The notes: a model not told the origin generated them from the letters alone. 64,000 nucleotides of DNA from CAYYYW01 sp964476245 (GCA_964476245.1 CAYYYW010000001.1:1-64000); one strand, 5' to 3'. Positions 8,253 through 17,791 are shown, counted from the first letter of the stretch. Numbers and translations are program-made.

Positions 8253-8280
8253 TTGAAAATTGACAGATCTATGTTATTAT
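8253..8280 (+). promoter_or_regulatory. Promoter for the 8287 gene
   Basis: TTGAAA (8253-8258), a 16-bp spacer and TATTAT (8275-8280). The box ends 7 nt before the ATG at 8287. This favours that ATG over an upstream in-frame TTG at 8260 and predicts a leaderless mRNA. Confidence 0.55.
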
Positions 8281-8286
8281 TTTCTT

Positions 8287-9978
8287 ATGACCGAAGAACA
8301 GCAAGCAACCCAAGAACTACTCCTCTCCCCCGAAAGATTTAAAACCGCCGATGAGATGGTCGCCCTTCATCTCAGAATGGCAATGAACGGTGAAGCTTTA
8401 AGACCCACAAACTTAGAATTACCTGAAGTTGAAGCCGAACAACTGACCCACCTTAACCAAACAATTGCCATCGCCGCCAATGGGTCAACTAAAGGAAGAG
8501 TCGGTTATTGGGAGAATGAATGGCAAAAGATGGTAACACAAGATGAATCGTTAGCAACCTTAGACGAGAAAGGTAAATTGGAAAAGGAAAAAGCAGTCTG
8601 GGTAAAGAAAATGATTCAAGACTTCAAAAGCGCTGTCAACAAAGACCATGTTAACCGATTAAAATCAAAAGGGATTGGCGGCATTAACCTTGATGAGTTT
8701 AGCGCAGAAACTGCCAATCAAATCTACCAACGATATTTTGAAGATCAAGATCAAGGTGATACCGTTGAAGTAGTCGTCATCACCCAAAATGGACAAGAAA
8801 AGACGTATGTTCCTTCCGCTTTAAATAAATTTCTCAACGATGTCATTGAAACCTACCACGGCAATTACGATGAAATCGTTCAAGATCTTGACACTCTTGA
8901 ATGGTATGCCGGTATCTTTGGCTCGGCTACGAAGGAAGAACAATTGTCAGCCGCGTTATTAGCAGCAGAAGGAAAAGAAGTTCCCAAGCAAGTCCATGCC
9001 AATGAAGTGATTAAAGAATTGATTCATACCAAAATAAAATTAGCTGATGCGGCCAAAAAACAAGAACTAATTAATCAGGCAAACGAAACCAAAGACATAA
9101 ACGGCACTCCCACGACCCGCCCCAACTGGCTCAACGAAAAAGAAGATCCCATCCTCGATTGGCTTCACCAAGCAAGTTTGCTGGAAACAAGAAGGATCAC
9201 AAGAAAACCAGTAGTTGTCCAGCTTGAAGAAACAAAACCAACCACTCAACCTCCTCATCCCGAACCAACTATCGCATCGGAACCAGAACCATTAACATTG
9301 GCGGAAGCAAAACCACCATCGGTAAAGAAAGTCGAACCATCAGTAATTGTAGATGAACTAAGAGGAAATAACATTCAAGCTGCTGATACTTTTATTGAAA
9401 CTCTAAGAGATCGTAAAAATTGGAAACCATACGGAACTGATTACTGGAAAACAGTTGGTGGTTTACATATCAGTAAAGATAGAGAGTGGTTTACGGCAGC
9501 ACAAGGTGGCGACCTTGATGGATCAATTAATGGAGAAGCTGCAAAAAGATATCAATTACCCCTAGCAATTTATATGCCAGGCAACCACGGTATGTTAATA
9601 ACAAAAGGACCATATCAACAACTGGATGGACATTGGTATATTAATGTATGGAATCCATTTTATAAAGGCACTCAACCAATAAAACTTGAAAAAAGATACG
9701 ACGATTCTCAAAAGAATTTTGCTAATTTAATTGATGATCATATCTACCCCAACAGCTTATTTATTCAGCAAATGGCACAGCCATCAGAGAATGATTTAGA
9801 AGCACTATTTGATGATCCAGGTCTACAAATCTTTTTAGAGGCTCTAGGGGATGAAAAGTTAAATGAGAGACAAAAAGATGCTTTAAATTGTCTCCCTTAT
9901 TGTCTTCTAATTGGAGGCTATTTGAACGCCCTAAAAGCTGGTCATACTCCATTTAAAGACAGAGGTATTCAGGGATAA
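8287..9978 (+). CDS. Unknown protein with possible clan-CE (Ulp1/YopJ-like) cysteine protease tail
   Basis: 563 aa with no signal peptide or membrane helix. The first 300 residues are helical and charged, then comes a Pro-rich linker (about 315-345). The C-terminal 200 residues contain GHWYINVWNP (H449) and, 80 residues later, RQKDALNCLPYCLL (Q529, C535). The order His, then Gln six residues before Cys, and the H-W-x-x-x-V pattern match Ulp1-type proteases; N replaces the Asp expected at H+7. This is inferred from motif spacing only. The stop codon lies within the left inverted repeat of the downstream IS, so the last residues may be IS-derived and the protein truncated. Confidence 0.45.
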   Translation: MTEEQQATQELLLSPERFKTADEMVALHLRMAMNGEALRPTNLELPEVEAEQLTHLNQTIAIAANGSTKGRVGYWENEWQKMVTQDESLATLDEKGKLEKEKAVWVKKMIQDFKSAVNKDHVNRLKSKGIGGINLDEFSAETANQIYQRYFEDQDQGDTVEVVVITQNGQEKTYVPSALNKFLNDVIETYHGNYDEIVQDLDTLEWYAGIFGSATKEEQLSAALLAAEGKEVPKQVHANEVIKELIHTKIKLADAAKKQELINQANETKDINGTPTTRPNWLNEKEDPILDWLHQASLLETRRITRKPVVVQLEETKPTTQPPHPEPTIASEPEPLTLAEAKPPSVKKVEPSVIVDELRGNNIQAADTFIETLRDRKNWKPYGTDYWKTVGGLHISKDREWFTAAQGGDLDGSINGEAAKRYQLPLAIYMPGNHGMLITKGPYQQLDGHWYINVWNPFYKGTQPIKLEKRYDDSQKNFANLIDDHIYPNSLFIQQMAQPSENDLEALFDDPGLQIFLEALGDEKLNERQKDALNCLPYCLLIGGYLNALKAGHTPFKDRGIQG

Positions 9979-11067
9979 TAGTCAAAAAGTGGGGGGTAAA
10001 TTGATGATTTAGATTGTAAATACGCTAAATTTCTGTATAATTCAAACATGATTACTTTGAATTTTAAAAAAACTACCGTTTTCATTGCCCAATCTGTCAT
10101 AGAAAATTAGCTAACCACGGAAAGTCAAAATCAGGAACTCTTCGTTTTAAATGCGTTATCTGTAGGAAAACTTTTACTCCTAGAAGAAAAATAAAAGCGA
10201 ACAGATACCTCTGTTTGTTTAAAAGATGGATCTTAACAAGCACGACCCTAGAATCTTTAATGAGATTTAAGGGAACTAAAGTTTCCCCAAGCACTTTAAG
10301 ACGACATTTTGATAGATTTTTAGAGAGACCCCCATTCCCAAAACCCCTACGCAAAAATTTGGAAATATATATAAAAGTTGACGGTAAATATTTTGGTAGG
10401 TGGGGTTGCATCCTTGTTTTTAAAGAAAGAGGAAATATCATCTTTTGGGATTTTGTTTTAAGAGAAAACTACTTTAGTTACTATTCGGATTTTGCCAGGA
10501 TTAACGAGTTGGGATATAAAATCTTGGGAACCACTAGCGATTGGCATGGAGGCCTAATTTCAGCCTTAAAAAGCCTTTTCCCTGATATTCCTCATCAAAG
10601 ATGCCTAGTACACACTCAAAGGTTTTGCCAATCTCTTTTAACCCAACATCCGGAAACGGAAACAGGGATAAGGCTTTTAGAGATTGTTAAGTTTTTAAAT
10701 CAAATAAAAAACATAAATGAAAAAGAAATTTGGATAAAATGGTTTGAGAGATTTGAGAAGAGATATCTAATGGTTATTAACGAAAGAACCTACGCTGAAG
10801 ATAAAAAACACTGGTGGTATACCCACAAAAATTTAAGAAGAGCTTTTAGAACCCTAAAATCATCGGTTGAAAGTTTCTTTTTGTATCTAAACTTTCCCAA
10901 TTTAGCTAAAGACACTAACGGACTAGAAGCAGAGTTCAAACATCTTAAACAAAAACTGTCTGTTCATAAAGGATTAACGCGGAGAAGGAAGATAAATTTT
11001 GTTAAATGGTACTTTTTTCTAAAGTCGCCGCATCACTGAAAACACCACACATTTTGAGTATTATGCC
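9972..11067 (+). mobile_element. Insertion sequence with 26-bp imperfect inverted repeats
   Basis: The left end 9972-9997 (GGGATAATAGTCAAAAAGTG...) pairs imperfectly with the reverse complement of 11042-11067 (GGCATAATACTCAAAATGTG...). Between the ends is a DDE transposase with a zinc-ribbon start. No exact target duplication is visible next to these ends, so the boundaries may be off by a few bases. The element separates 8287-9978 from the penicillin-binding protein and supplies the stop of the first. Confidence 0.65.
10048..11039 (+). CDS. DDE transposase (IS256/MULE-type, IS1249-like), start frameshifted
   Basis: The main frame encodes a zinc ribbon (CPIC near 10086 and CVIC near 10170), then a DDE core: first Asp in VDGKYFGRWG, second in TSDWHGGLISALKSLFPDI with PHQRCLVHTQ, and Glu in NGLEAEFKHLKQKL. 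A frame-0 stop at 10065-10067 precedes the zinc ribbon and no ATG follows it. The only good start, ATG 10048, is in the +1 frame and meets the main frame at a run of seven A (10066-10072). So expression needs -1 slippage there or a non-ATG start, or the copy is inactivated. Family assignment is from motifs only. Confidence 0.65.
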
Positions 11068-11072
11068 AACAT

Positions 11073-14000
11073 TTGGCGATTTTTTATAGAAATCAACCAG
11101 AAGTTTTTAGTCAGCTTGAGCCTCGCTTTCACCAGGTGGTGTTTAAAGTTGTTAAAACAATATTTGAAGACGTGGAGGCGGGAAATATTTTTTTAAAAGA
11201 AAAAGAAAGAGCGGTTTTAAGAAAAATGCAATTTGACGATGACGTCATCCTCATGACCGACAAAAAAAGAGGGAAAAAATACCGATCCCGGCAGAAAATT
11301 TTTAGCCGCGTCATCAACCGTTTAGCTTCCCGAGATTTTCTTCCGCCCTTGGACCTTCCTTTGATGGAAATAACAAAAACTGAAGTGAAGAATCTGATAA
11401 AAACAGGAGTGATGAGTTACCAAACCTACCAAAAAGCGGCCGCCACCGATCAAGAGAGAATATCAAAAAGAAGGTTTTTATCAAGAGCTGTTCCTGCTAC
11501 CGCGTTTTCACTGATCGCCGCTAAAAATCTTCTTCGTCGCACGAAGCCTAGCCTGGCTCAAGGCGGATCTCCTGAAGAAATCGCCCAAGCCGAAGGCATC
11601 CGCCTTTCTCATGAATTAGGCGTTCATCTCTGTAAAATGTTTAATCCCATACCCGTTGACCAACCAGAAAAAATTGAAATAATCCAACCGTCTGATGTAT
11701 CTGCTTATGATACTCCACCTCAAGAAGTAGGCCATTATTTTAAGGAAGATAATCAAAAAAGATTAGCTAATGGTTTAACCTATTTATATTATCACGGTCT
11801 AATTGAATTTACAGATGGATCAGCCAAAGAATTTTTACCTCACCCCGCGTTAATAGAAATAACAAATAAATTAACCAATGATATAATTACTCAACTAAAA
11901 ACTCCGTCACTTGATCCTCTTCTCAAAGTTGCCTTTTTAAATCAAACTAGGAAAGTTGATGGCGCTTTAGTCACCGACTCCCAGATCGCCGAAGAATTTT
12001 TGATTTTTCTTCAAGGAACTAAAGCAATTAATATCCGCTTTCTTCCCTGCCATTCAAAGGAAAAAGGTTATGATGACGATCCACAACTTGAAGCAGCTCG
12101 CCGAAGACAAGCTTATCTTCAAACTCAATTGGCTTTTTCCCAAGCTAAAAATAATCAAACTCCATTAGAAGAAGGAGAAAAACTAACCAATATTGAAATG
12201 CTGCTTGCCAAAACCGGCATTAATGAAGAAAAAATTCCTCTTTTAACTAACCGCGTTGAAAAAATGACGGCTGAATTTCAAAAACTTGACATTAATCCCT
12301 GGGACTTTATTTCTTATTTGGTCAAATTAAGCCAAGAGGCCAATAGTCAGATTGATCTGGAAACAACCTTGCTTTTTTTAGATCCAGAAGAATTTGCCCG
12401 GCAAATGGAAAATGTTCAAACAGATTTTGAATTGCCACCATCAATCTTATTGACTCCTTTGTTTTTTGGCTCCGTGATAGCACTGCCAGAAAGACAAGGT
12501 TTAGGATTAATATTAAAAAGATTAAGACAGAGAGTTCCTCAATCCGAAGAAAAACCAGAAGGACTTTTACTGACTTCTAGAAAAATGTCAAGAAGAGAAC
12601 TTTTTAAATTGGCTGGGACAACGCTAGCCGCAGCCGCCCTAGCAGAAGTAGCCACCGATCCTGCCGACGAAGGCTTAACCATTTTAAATACCATTCAACC
12701 GGAAATTTTAGAAGAAGTAGGAAAGGGGTTGTCAAGATTAATGATCCGTCCTCTTTTAGCCAAAGAGCCGGGAGCTCTAAAAATTCTTGCCAATGATGGC
12801 CAAACTGTAATTGGCGAACAAGCTAAGTGGGGTTTTCGGAAATGGCTTCCGGTTTCGCAAATTCCTAAAGAATACATTGAAGCTCAAACAAAAACTGAAG
12901 ACGCTTCTTTTTTGGAGCATTGCGGCGTTGATCCCCGAGGGTTAACCCGGGCGGCAATCAAAACAATGCTTCAAGGCAGCTGGCAGGGCGGCTCAACCAT
13001 CACTATGCAAGTCGTTAAACACTTTATCTTTGACGAACTAGGCCGCCGAGGGTATTTGTTGGAAACAGGTAAAAGAAAAGCGGTAGAAGTCCTAACCGCC
13101 TTAGCTTGGGAAGAGGCTTTAGAAAAAGAATTAGGTTCAAAAAAAGCGGCCAAAGAATTTATTTTTGAAATCTATGCCAATATTGCCCCTTTTGGTCCCA
13201 ACATCTACGGCTTAAAAGCCTCCGCGGAAAAATATTTTAGTAAACAACCTCCAGATTTAACTTTAGCCGAAATTACTTTTTTGGTTGGCTTGCCTCAAGA
13301 CCCGATTGGTCATGATCCTTTTAACCATTTTGATGAGGCTAGAACAACACAAAAAGCTGTTTCGAAATTATTGGTAAATAACGGAGCTCAATTTAATGGT
13401 CAAGCCCTAACACAGACTCAAGCCGATGAGATTTTTAATCAGGGAATTCAATTAACACCAAAAGAACCTACGCAAATTAATCCCGAGTCACCGTATTATT
13501 TTTTATGCGATTGGATTTTAGCCTTGAGGCAAAAAAATCTCTCGGAAGAAGCAATTAAACAAGGAGGAGAAATAATTACTTCTGTTGATCCCAAACTCCA
13601 ATTAGAATTGAAAGGAATAATTGATGAATATTTAGCCGGTGAAATTGCCCAAAAATATCAAGTTGGCCAAGCGGCCGCTGTCGTAATGGATACCTCAACC
13701 GGTGAAGTTTTAGCCGCTTTTGGCAATCCTCGCCAAGACATCTCTCCCGGCTCAACCGTCAAACTTTTTACCTACGCCGAAGCTTTGGAGAAAGGAAAGT
13801 ATCCCGATGGTCAAGCAACAGAAACAGATGTGCCGGTTAAATATCAAGGACAAACATTTACCAATCATGACGGAACTGCCTCGGGCAAAAAAGTTTCTCT
13901 TGGAGTCGCGCTTCGTCAATCTTTAAATACCGTGGCTCTTAATATAGCCATTAAAACTGGCTCAATCTCTCTGGCAAAAATGTATCAAAGGTTTGGTCTA

Positions 14001-14546
14001 ATACCCGATAAAAATACTTTAAGCCTAATCAGCCCGGCTATGACTTTGGGAACAATCCGTGTTAATCTTCTTCACTTGGCTGAAGCCTACGCCAGTTTAG
14101 CCCGCCAAATGCGAGTCCAATCCTCCCCTATTTCTCAAGTTAAAAGCAATGCTTCCGGTCAAACTGTTTATTCTGCTAATCCCGCCCCCTCGCAACAACC
14201 AATCATTGATCCGGAAGTAGCAAAGGAAGTTTTGAGAATGATCAGCGACCCTAACAATCTGCCGCATGACGCCTCAGGCAAGATAATTGATCCTTGGCGA
14301 CACCTTAACGGACCTTTTGCTGCTAAAACCGGCACCAGCTACAATCCGTCTGGCGGACCAAAAGATGTTTTAATTACCGGGGTAACTTTATCTGAAAGAC
14401 CTGAAGCATCTCAATACTCTGTTGTTGTCTGGCTAGGCCCTGAAGAAGGTAAAGACTTAAAAGAAGACGCCACCGCCCTGCCGGTCGTTGGCCCGTTATA
14501 TAAACAAATTATGGACTACCTACTCACTCAATATCCCGCCACCTAA
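11073..14546 (+). CDS. Class A penicillin-binding protein with long N-terminal extension
   Basis: 1157 aa. The C-terminal 550 residues are a bifunctional peptidoglycan synthase. The GT51 domain has KTEDASFLEH (E609 catalytic) and GGSTITMQVVK. The transpeptidase has SxxK at S894-K897 (SPGSTVKLF), SxN (SLNTVAL) and KTGT at 1085-1088. The first 500 residues are unassigned and contain no early membrane anchor. Two twin-arginine-like hydrophobic segments occur, SKRRFLSRAVPATAFSLIAA (near 137) and SRRELFKLAGTTLAAAALA (near 506). The start is doubtful: the frame opens at 11058, inside the right IS repeat, with only a TTG at 11073, so the native N-terminus may have been removed by the IS. Confidence 0.85.
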   Translation: MAIFYRNQPEVFSQLEPRFHQVVFKVVKTIFEDVEAGNIFLKEKERAVLRKMQFDDDVILMTDKKRGKKYRSRQKIFSRVINRLASRDFLPPLDLPLMEITKTEVKNLIKTGVMSYQTYQKAAATDQERISKRRFLSRAVPATAFSLIAAKNLLRRTKPSLAQGGSPEEIAQAEGIRLSHELGVHLCKMFNPIPVDQPEKIEIIQPSDVSAYDTPPQEVGHYFKEDNQKRLANGLTYLYYHGLIEFTDGSAKEFLPHPALIEITNKLTNDIITQLKTPSLDPLLKVAFLNQTRKVDGALVTDSQIAEEFLIFLQGTKAINIRFLPCHSKEKGYDDDPQLEAARRRQAYLQTQLAFSQAKNNQTPLEEGEKLTNIEMLLAKTGINEEKIPLLTNRVEKMTAEFQKLDINPWDFISYLVKLSQEANSQIDLETTLLFLDPEEFARQMENVQTDFELPPSILLTPLFFGSVIALPERQGLGLILKRLRQRVPQSEEKPEGLLLTSRKMSRRELFKLAGTTLAAAALAEVATDPADEGLTILNTIQPEILEEVGKGLSRLMIRPLLAKEPGALKILANDGQTVIGEQAKWGFRKWLPVSQIPKEYIEAQTKTEDASFLEHCGVDPRGLTRAAIKTMLQGSWQGGSTITMQVVKHFIFDELGRRGYLLETGKRKAVEVLTALAWEEALEKELGSKKAAKEFIFEIYANIAPFGPNIYGLKASAEKYFSKQPPDLTLAEITFLVGLPQDPIGHDPFNHFDEARTTQKAVSKLLVNNGAQFNGQALTQTQADEIFNQGIQLTPKEPTQINPESPYYFLCDWILALRQKNLSEEAIKQGGEIITSVDPKLQLELKGIIDEYLAGEIAQKYQVGQAAAVVMDTSTGEVLAAFGNPRQDISPGSTVKLFTYAEALEKGKYPDGQATETDVPVKYQGQTFTNHDGTASGKKVSLGVALRQSLNTVALNIAIKTGSISLAKMYQRFGLIPDKNTLSLISPAMTLGTIRVNLLHLAEAYASLARQMRVQSSPISQVKSNASGQTVYSANPAPSQQPIIDPEVAKEVLRMISDPNNLPHDASGKIIDPWRHLNGPFAAKTGTSYNPSGGPKDVLITGVTLSERPEASQYSVVVWLGPEEGKDLKEDATALPVVGPLYKQIMDYLLTQYPAT

Positions 14547-14569
14547 ATTTTTCCTTTTTCCTTCTTTTT

Positions 14570-14601
14570 ATTATCTATATCACGATCGTGGATAAGATAA
14601 T
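14570..14601. repeat. 32-bp palindrome, family 1, CGATCG core (solo)
   Basis: Left half ATTATCTATATCACGA, right half TCGTGGATAAGATAAT, nearly perfect. It sits between the convergent ends of the penicillin-binding protein (14546) and the 14606 gene, 4 bp from the latter's stop, and runs into T-rich sequence. It might double as a bidirectional terminator. Confidence 0.82.
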
Positions 14602-14605
14602 TTTT

Positions 14606-15604
14606 TTATCCTCCTCTTTGTTTATCCTTTGAAGCCAACCAGGCCATAAGAAGTCCAAAAAGACCAACCATTCCTGCACCTTTGATCACTTTTTTTCCTC
14701 CTTTTTCAATTGTTTTGTTTCGAGCTGCCTTATTCAAATAATCTTCAAGCGCCTGTACCTCATCCTCGCCAAGTATTATTTCACCAACCTCATTTGTTGT
14801 CTGAGTTAGTTTTCTCATATTTTCAATAAAAGCCTTTCTTGTCTGTCCATTTTCAATGGCCTGACTAATTAAATCTTGCAGACCATAAAGAGGTGAACTC
14901 TCGGCTATTTCTTCTTTAACGCCTAAGGCACGTGCTAATCCCCTTACCTGATTTTTTTCTTTAGAAAGATCTATTTTTGCTGTTTCTTCTTGTCCTTGTT
15001 CATCAATTAATTTTACTTCTCCTTTATTTCTTTGCTCTTGAAGGCCGGTAATTTCCTCGCTAATTAATTCTACCTCTTCTTTAAGTTTTGCCAACTCTGG
15101 AGGAATTTTTCCTGATTGTCTAGCTTTTTGGACAACTCTATTTAAACTATCTTCTATAGAAGATCGACGCCACCGTAAACCAGCAATCTCTAAATCTAAG
15201 GCTAAAGCCATTTTTTCTGGATTGCTTCTTCCTTCTTTTTTTAACTGACTAACTCTCTCTTTTAATGCGGCCGCCATATTATTTCCCTTTGCTAAAAGTT
15301 CAATACCCGATCGGGCTGCATCAGGATTTAATTCAGCCAACAGAGCCGCCGCCGTTGCCGTATCTTCTATAGCCGGTTCAACATCGGGAACCTCTTCCTT
15401 ATCAACTACGTCTTTTACTAACTGCTCGGGCTGTTCTTTCCCGCCACCTTTTTCATCTGGTTGTGGAGGCAACGTTTCCCCTCCTGCTGCTTTTAGCACA
15501 CCACCAACCGCTGAAGCTGAGCCAGCCTCAGCTGGCGGTTGACCTGGCTGGGTTGCCCCCATCCCCGCTCCCACATTTTGATCAGGTGAAACTTGATCCT
15601 GCAT
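14606..15604 (-). CDS. Unknown coiled-coil protein with C-terminal membrane helix
   Basis: 332 aa. The N-terminal 70 residues are rich in Pro, Gly and Ala. The middle (about 85-300) is charged and helical with coiled-coil character (SQLKKEGRSNPEKMALALDLEI, LKEEVELISEEITGLQEQ). The C-terminus has one short membrane segment (GAGMVGLFGLLMAWLA) and a basic tail, like a tail-anchored protein. It starts 11 bp after the upstream gene ends and probably shares its operon. I recognise no family. Confidence 0.5.
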   Translation of the reverse strand: MQDQVSPDQNVGAGMGATQPGQPPAEAGSASAVGGVLKAAGGETLPPQPDEKGGGKEQPEQLVKDVVDKEEVPDVEPAIEDTATAAALLAELNPDAARSGIELLAKGNNMAAALKERVSQLKKEGRSNPEKMALALDLEIAGLRWRRSSIEDSLNRVVQKARQSGKIPPELAKLKEEVELISEEITGLQEQRNKGEVKLIDEQGQEETAKIDLSKEKNQVRGLARALGVKEEIAESSPLYGLQDLISQAIENGQTRKAFIENMRKLTQTTNEVGEIILGEDEVQALEDYLNKAARNKTIEKGGKKVIKGAGMVGLFGLLMAWLASKDKQRGG

Positions 15605-15615
15605 ATTATTTAAAA

Positions 15616-16128
15616 TTAATTTCCCATTTTAAATTCTAACACCTTCTTCACCAACTCCTGCGCTTCGTCGTATTTGCCTGAACGCACAAAGGCGGAAACT
15701 TGCTCAATCGCCCTTTTCTCATATTTCTGTTCATATTGTTTCATCACGGCAAAAACCACCGGAGCTAGCTCAGCATGAAAATCATCTAATTTTACCGCAT
15801 TTTGATAAAGTTCCTCCAACGTCATCCCCGGCTTTATTAACTCTAAAGTCCTTTTGGCGATTCCTTGAACTCTTTCTTTTGGCGTCTTGCCTTTTTCAGC
15901 CAAATCTTTAATAATTTTTAAAACCTCAACCTCAATAAACTTGCGAAATTGTTCAGCCGAAGATAAAGATGCCGATGACAACGGCTGATTAATTGGAAAG
16001 GATGGTTTTTCAATTAACGGTGATTTTGATACTATTGGTGATGAGATATTAACAATCGGAATATTTTTGCTATCAGCCGGCGCCCCAACTGTTTTATTTC
16101 CTTGAGGATCAATAAAAGTCATCTTCAT
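15616..16128 (-). CDS. Unknown small helical protein
   Basis: 170 aa from the ATG at 16128; a TTG nine bases upstream is also possible. The N-terminal 60 residues are low-complexity (Pro/Ser/Ile). The rest is predicted helical and ends EAQELVKKVLEFKMGN. There is no signal peptide or membrane helix. TATTAT at 16147-16142 precedes the ATG with a 7-nt leader. It is the first gene of a probable two-gene operon with the coiled-coil protein. I recognise no family. Confidence 0.5.
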   Translation of the reverse strand: MKMTFIDPQGNKTVGAPADSKNIPIVNISSPIVSKSPLIEKPSFPINQPLSSASLSSAEQFRKFIEVEVLKIIKDLAEKGKTPKERVQGIAKRTLELIKPGMTLEELYQNAVKLDDFHAELAPVVFAVMKQYEQKYEKRAIEQVSAFVRSGKYDEAQELVKKVLEFKMGN

Positions 16129-16235
16129 GTTTAGCAATTTAATAATACTCTAAAACAAATAAATTAAAAAGGCAACCGATCTTCATATTTCTATTAATTT
16201 AAAATGTTGTTTATTTTTTTATTACCAGTTAAAAT

Positions 16236-17591
16236 ATGAACATGTCACTACCTATCCCGCTTAAACTTCTTCTTTCTTTGGTTCTCGGAGCCGTTATTGG
16301 TTTGGAAAGAGAATCATACGAAAGAAAGATTGACAAAACTCCTGAAAGCGGAATTGGCAGTCTGGGTGTAAGGACCTTCTCGTTAATTACTCTTTTGGGA
16401 GGCGTTGCCGGATTGCTAAAAGATGGGTATTTTAGTTTGTTTTTGATTGTCAACGTCACTTTCATGACTCTTTTGGTTGCCTATTACATTATCGGCAGCA
16501 TATTTACAAAAGATAACGGCATTACCACTGAAATCGCTATCTTGTTTGGTTTTTTGGTTGGAATTTTCATCTCTTTGGAAATATTTCCAATTCAGATAAT
16601 AATTGCCCTTGTGGTTATCCTCATATTTATTTTGTCAATAAAAGAGCGGGTTCAGATTATTGTTTCTAATATAAAAGAAAATGAGCTTTCAGCTTTTTTA
16701 AGTTACGCCATTATTGCTCTTGTTATTCTGCCGTTTTTGCCTAATATTTCTTACACAATCAACGACATTCCTTATTTGCTGCCTGTCCTAAAAGCTTTTA
16801 ATATTAATATTGGAGAACTATTAAATGTGGCCGTTTTTAACCCGTTTAATTTATGGAAGGTGGTGGTTATTATTACCGGAGTTGACCTGGCCGGTTATTT
16901 TTTTGAAAAAACCATTGGTCAAAAAAAGGGCTGGTTGTTAACTAGTTTGGCTGGCGGCTTTATTTCCTCAACCTCAACCACTCAATCTTTATCTCAAAAA
17001 AGCCGCCACGCCCAAAATATTAATCTGTTAGTGGCGGCGGCAATATTTGCCAACCTGTCAAGCTTTATTCAACATCTAATTTTAATTGCTTCTATCAATG
17101 TTCTTTTTTTAAGCCAGGTTATTTTTTATGTTCTGATGATTATTTCTGTTACTCTTTTGTTGGGGCTTTTCTTTTTAAACCAAAAAGATAAAACAGGTGA
17201 GGAAAACCTATCAGAAACTAAAGAAAAACTGCAACAAATTAAAATATTTTCCTTGGGCCCGGCTTTAAAATTTGCCTTTGTTTTCCTTGGAGTAACTATC
17301 GTTACTAAAATTTCACTTATTCTTTTTGGACAAAGCGGGTTTTTGATTTCTTCGGCTTTAGCCGCTTTAACCGGCTTGGATGCGGTGACGATCAACGCTT
17401 CTCAAATGGCCGGATCCGTTCTTTCGTATAAAACGGCTTTGCTTTCTTTGATTTTTGCCAACGCCGTTAACTTAACCGCCAAATCGGTTTACGGTTTTCT
17501 TCAAGGAAAAAAATCTTTTGCCATCAAGTTTTCTATTTCTATGATAATTATAGTTATTGCCAGTTTCTTGGGCCTAATTCCTTTTTTATGA
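16236..17591 (+). CDS. MgtC/SapB family membrane protein with DUF4010 region
   Basis: 451 aa, about 11-12 hydrophobic segments. The N-terminus carries the MgtC hallmark GAVIGLERE (about 18-26) and GSLGVRTFSLITLLGG. The C-terminal half resembles DUF4010 (AGGFISSTSTTQSLSQKS, SALAALTGLDAVTINASQMAG). It is an integral membrane protein of unknown transport role; MgtC relatives affect Mg2+ or acid homeostasis in other bacteria. It is divergent from the 15616 operon, with about 107 bp between starts. Confidence 0.8.
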   Translation: MNMSLPIPLKLLLSLVLGAVIGLERESYERKIDKTPESGIGSLGVRTFSLITLLGGVAGLLKDGYFSLFLIVNVTFMTLLVAYYIIGSIFTKDNGITTEIAILFGFLVGIFISLEIFPIQIIIALVVILIFILSIKERVQIIVSNIKENELSAFLSYAIIALVILPFLPNISYTINDIPYLLPVLKAFNINIGELLNVAVFNPFNLWKVVVIITGVDLAGYFFEKTIGQKKGWLLTSLAGGFISSTSTTQSLSQKSRHAQNINLLVAAAIFANLSSFIQHLILIASINVLFLSQVIFYVLMIISVTLLLGLFFLNQKDKTGEENLSETKEKLQQIKIFSLGPALKFAFVFLGVTIVTKISLILFGQSGFLISSALAALTGLDAVTINASQMAGSVLSYKTALLSLIFANAVNLTAKSVYGFLQGKKSFAIKFSISMIIIVIASFLGLIPFL

Positions 17592-17765
17592 TTCCCATTT
17601 CCACCGCGGCGGTGGAAATTTATGTATCTCCTCACGGCCGCTGTTAAAACACAAGGAACCTTTACTTCATCAATTAGTTCCAATCACGCCTGAAGCAGTT
17701 AAGACTTTGTTAACTAATGAATGCTGGACATAGCTTTTGACATAACTTACAATATTACTATGTCC

Positions 17766-17791
17766 ACTTCAATTATTTAAATAATTGAAGT
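17766..17791. repeat. Perfect 26-bp AT-rich palindrome, family 3
   Basis: Half-site ACTTCAATTATTT followed by its exact complement. The same 26 bp plus the following ATT recur at 52162-52187. Diverged relatives are at 42624-42655 and, inside a gene, 21949-21970. Confidence 0.75.

Noticed and set aside
17622..17653. CACGGCCGCTGTTAAAA as a tenth family-1 copy
   Set aside because: The right arm fits the CGGCCG subfamily for about 12 bases, but the left arm has mostly diverged. Kept only as a possible relic inside the gene-free region entry.
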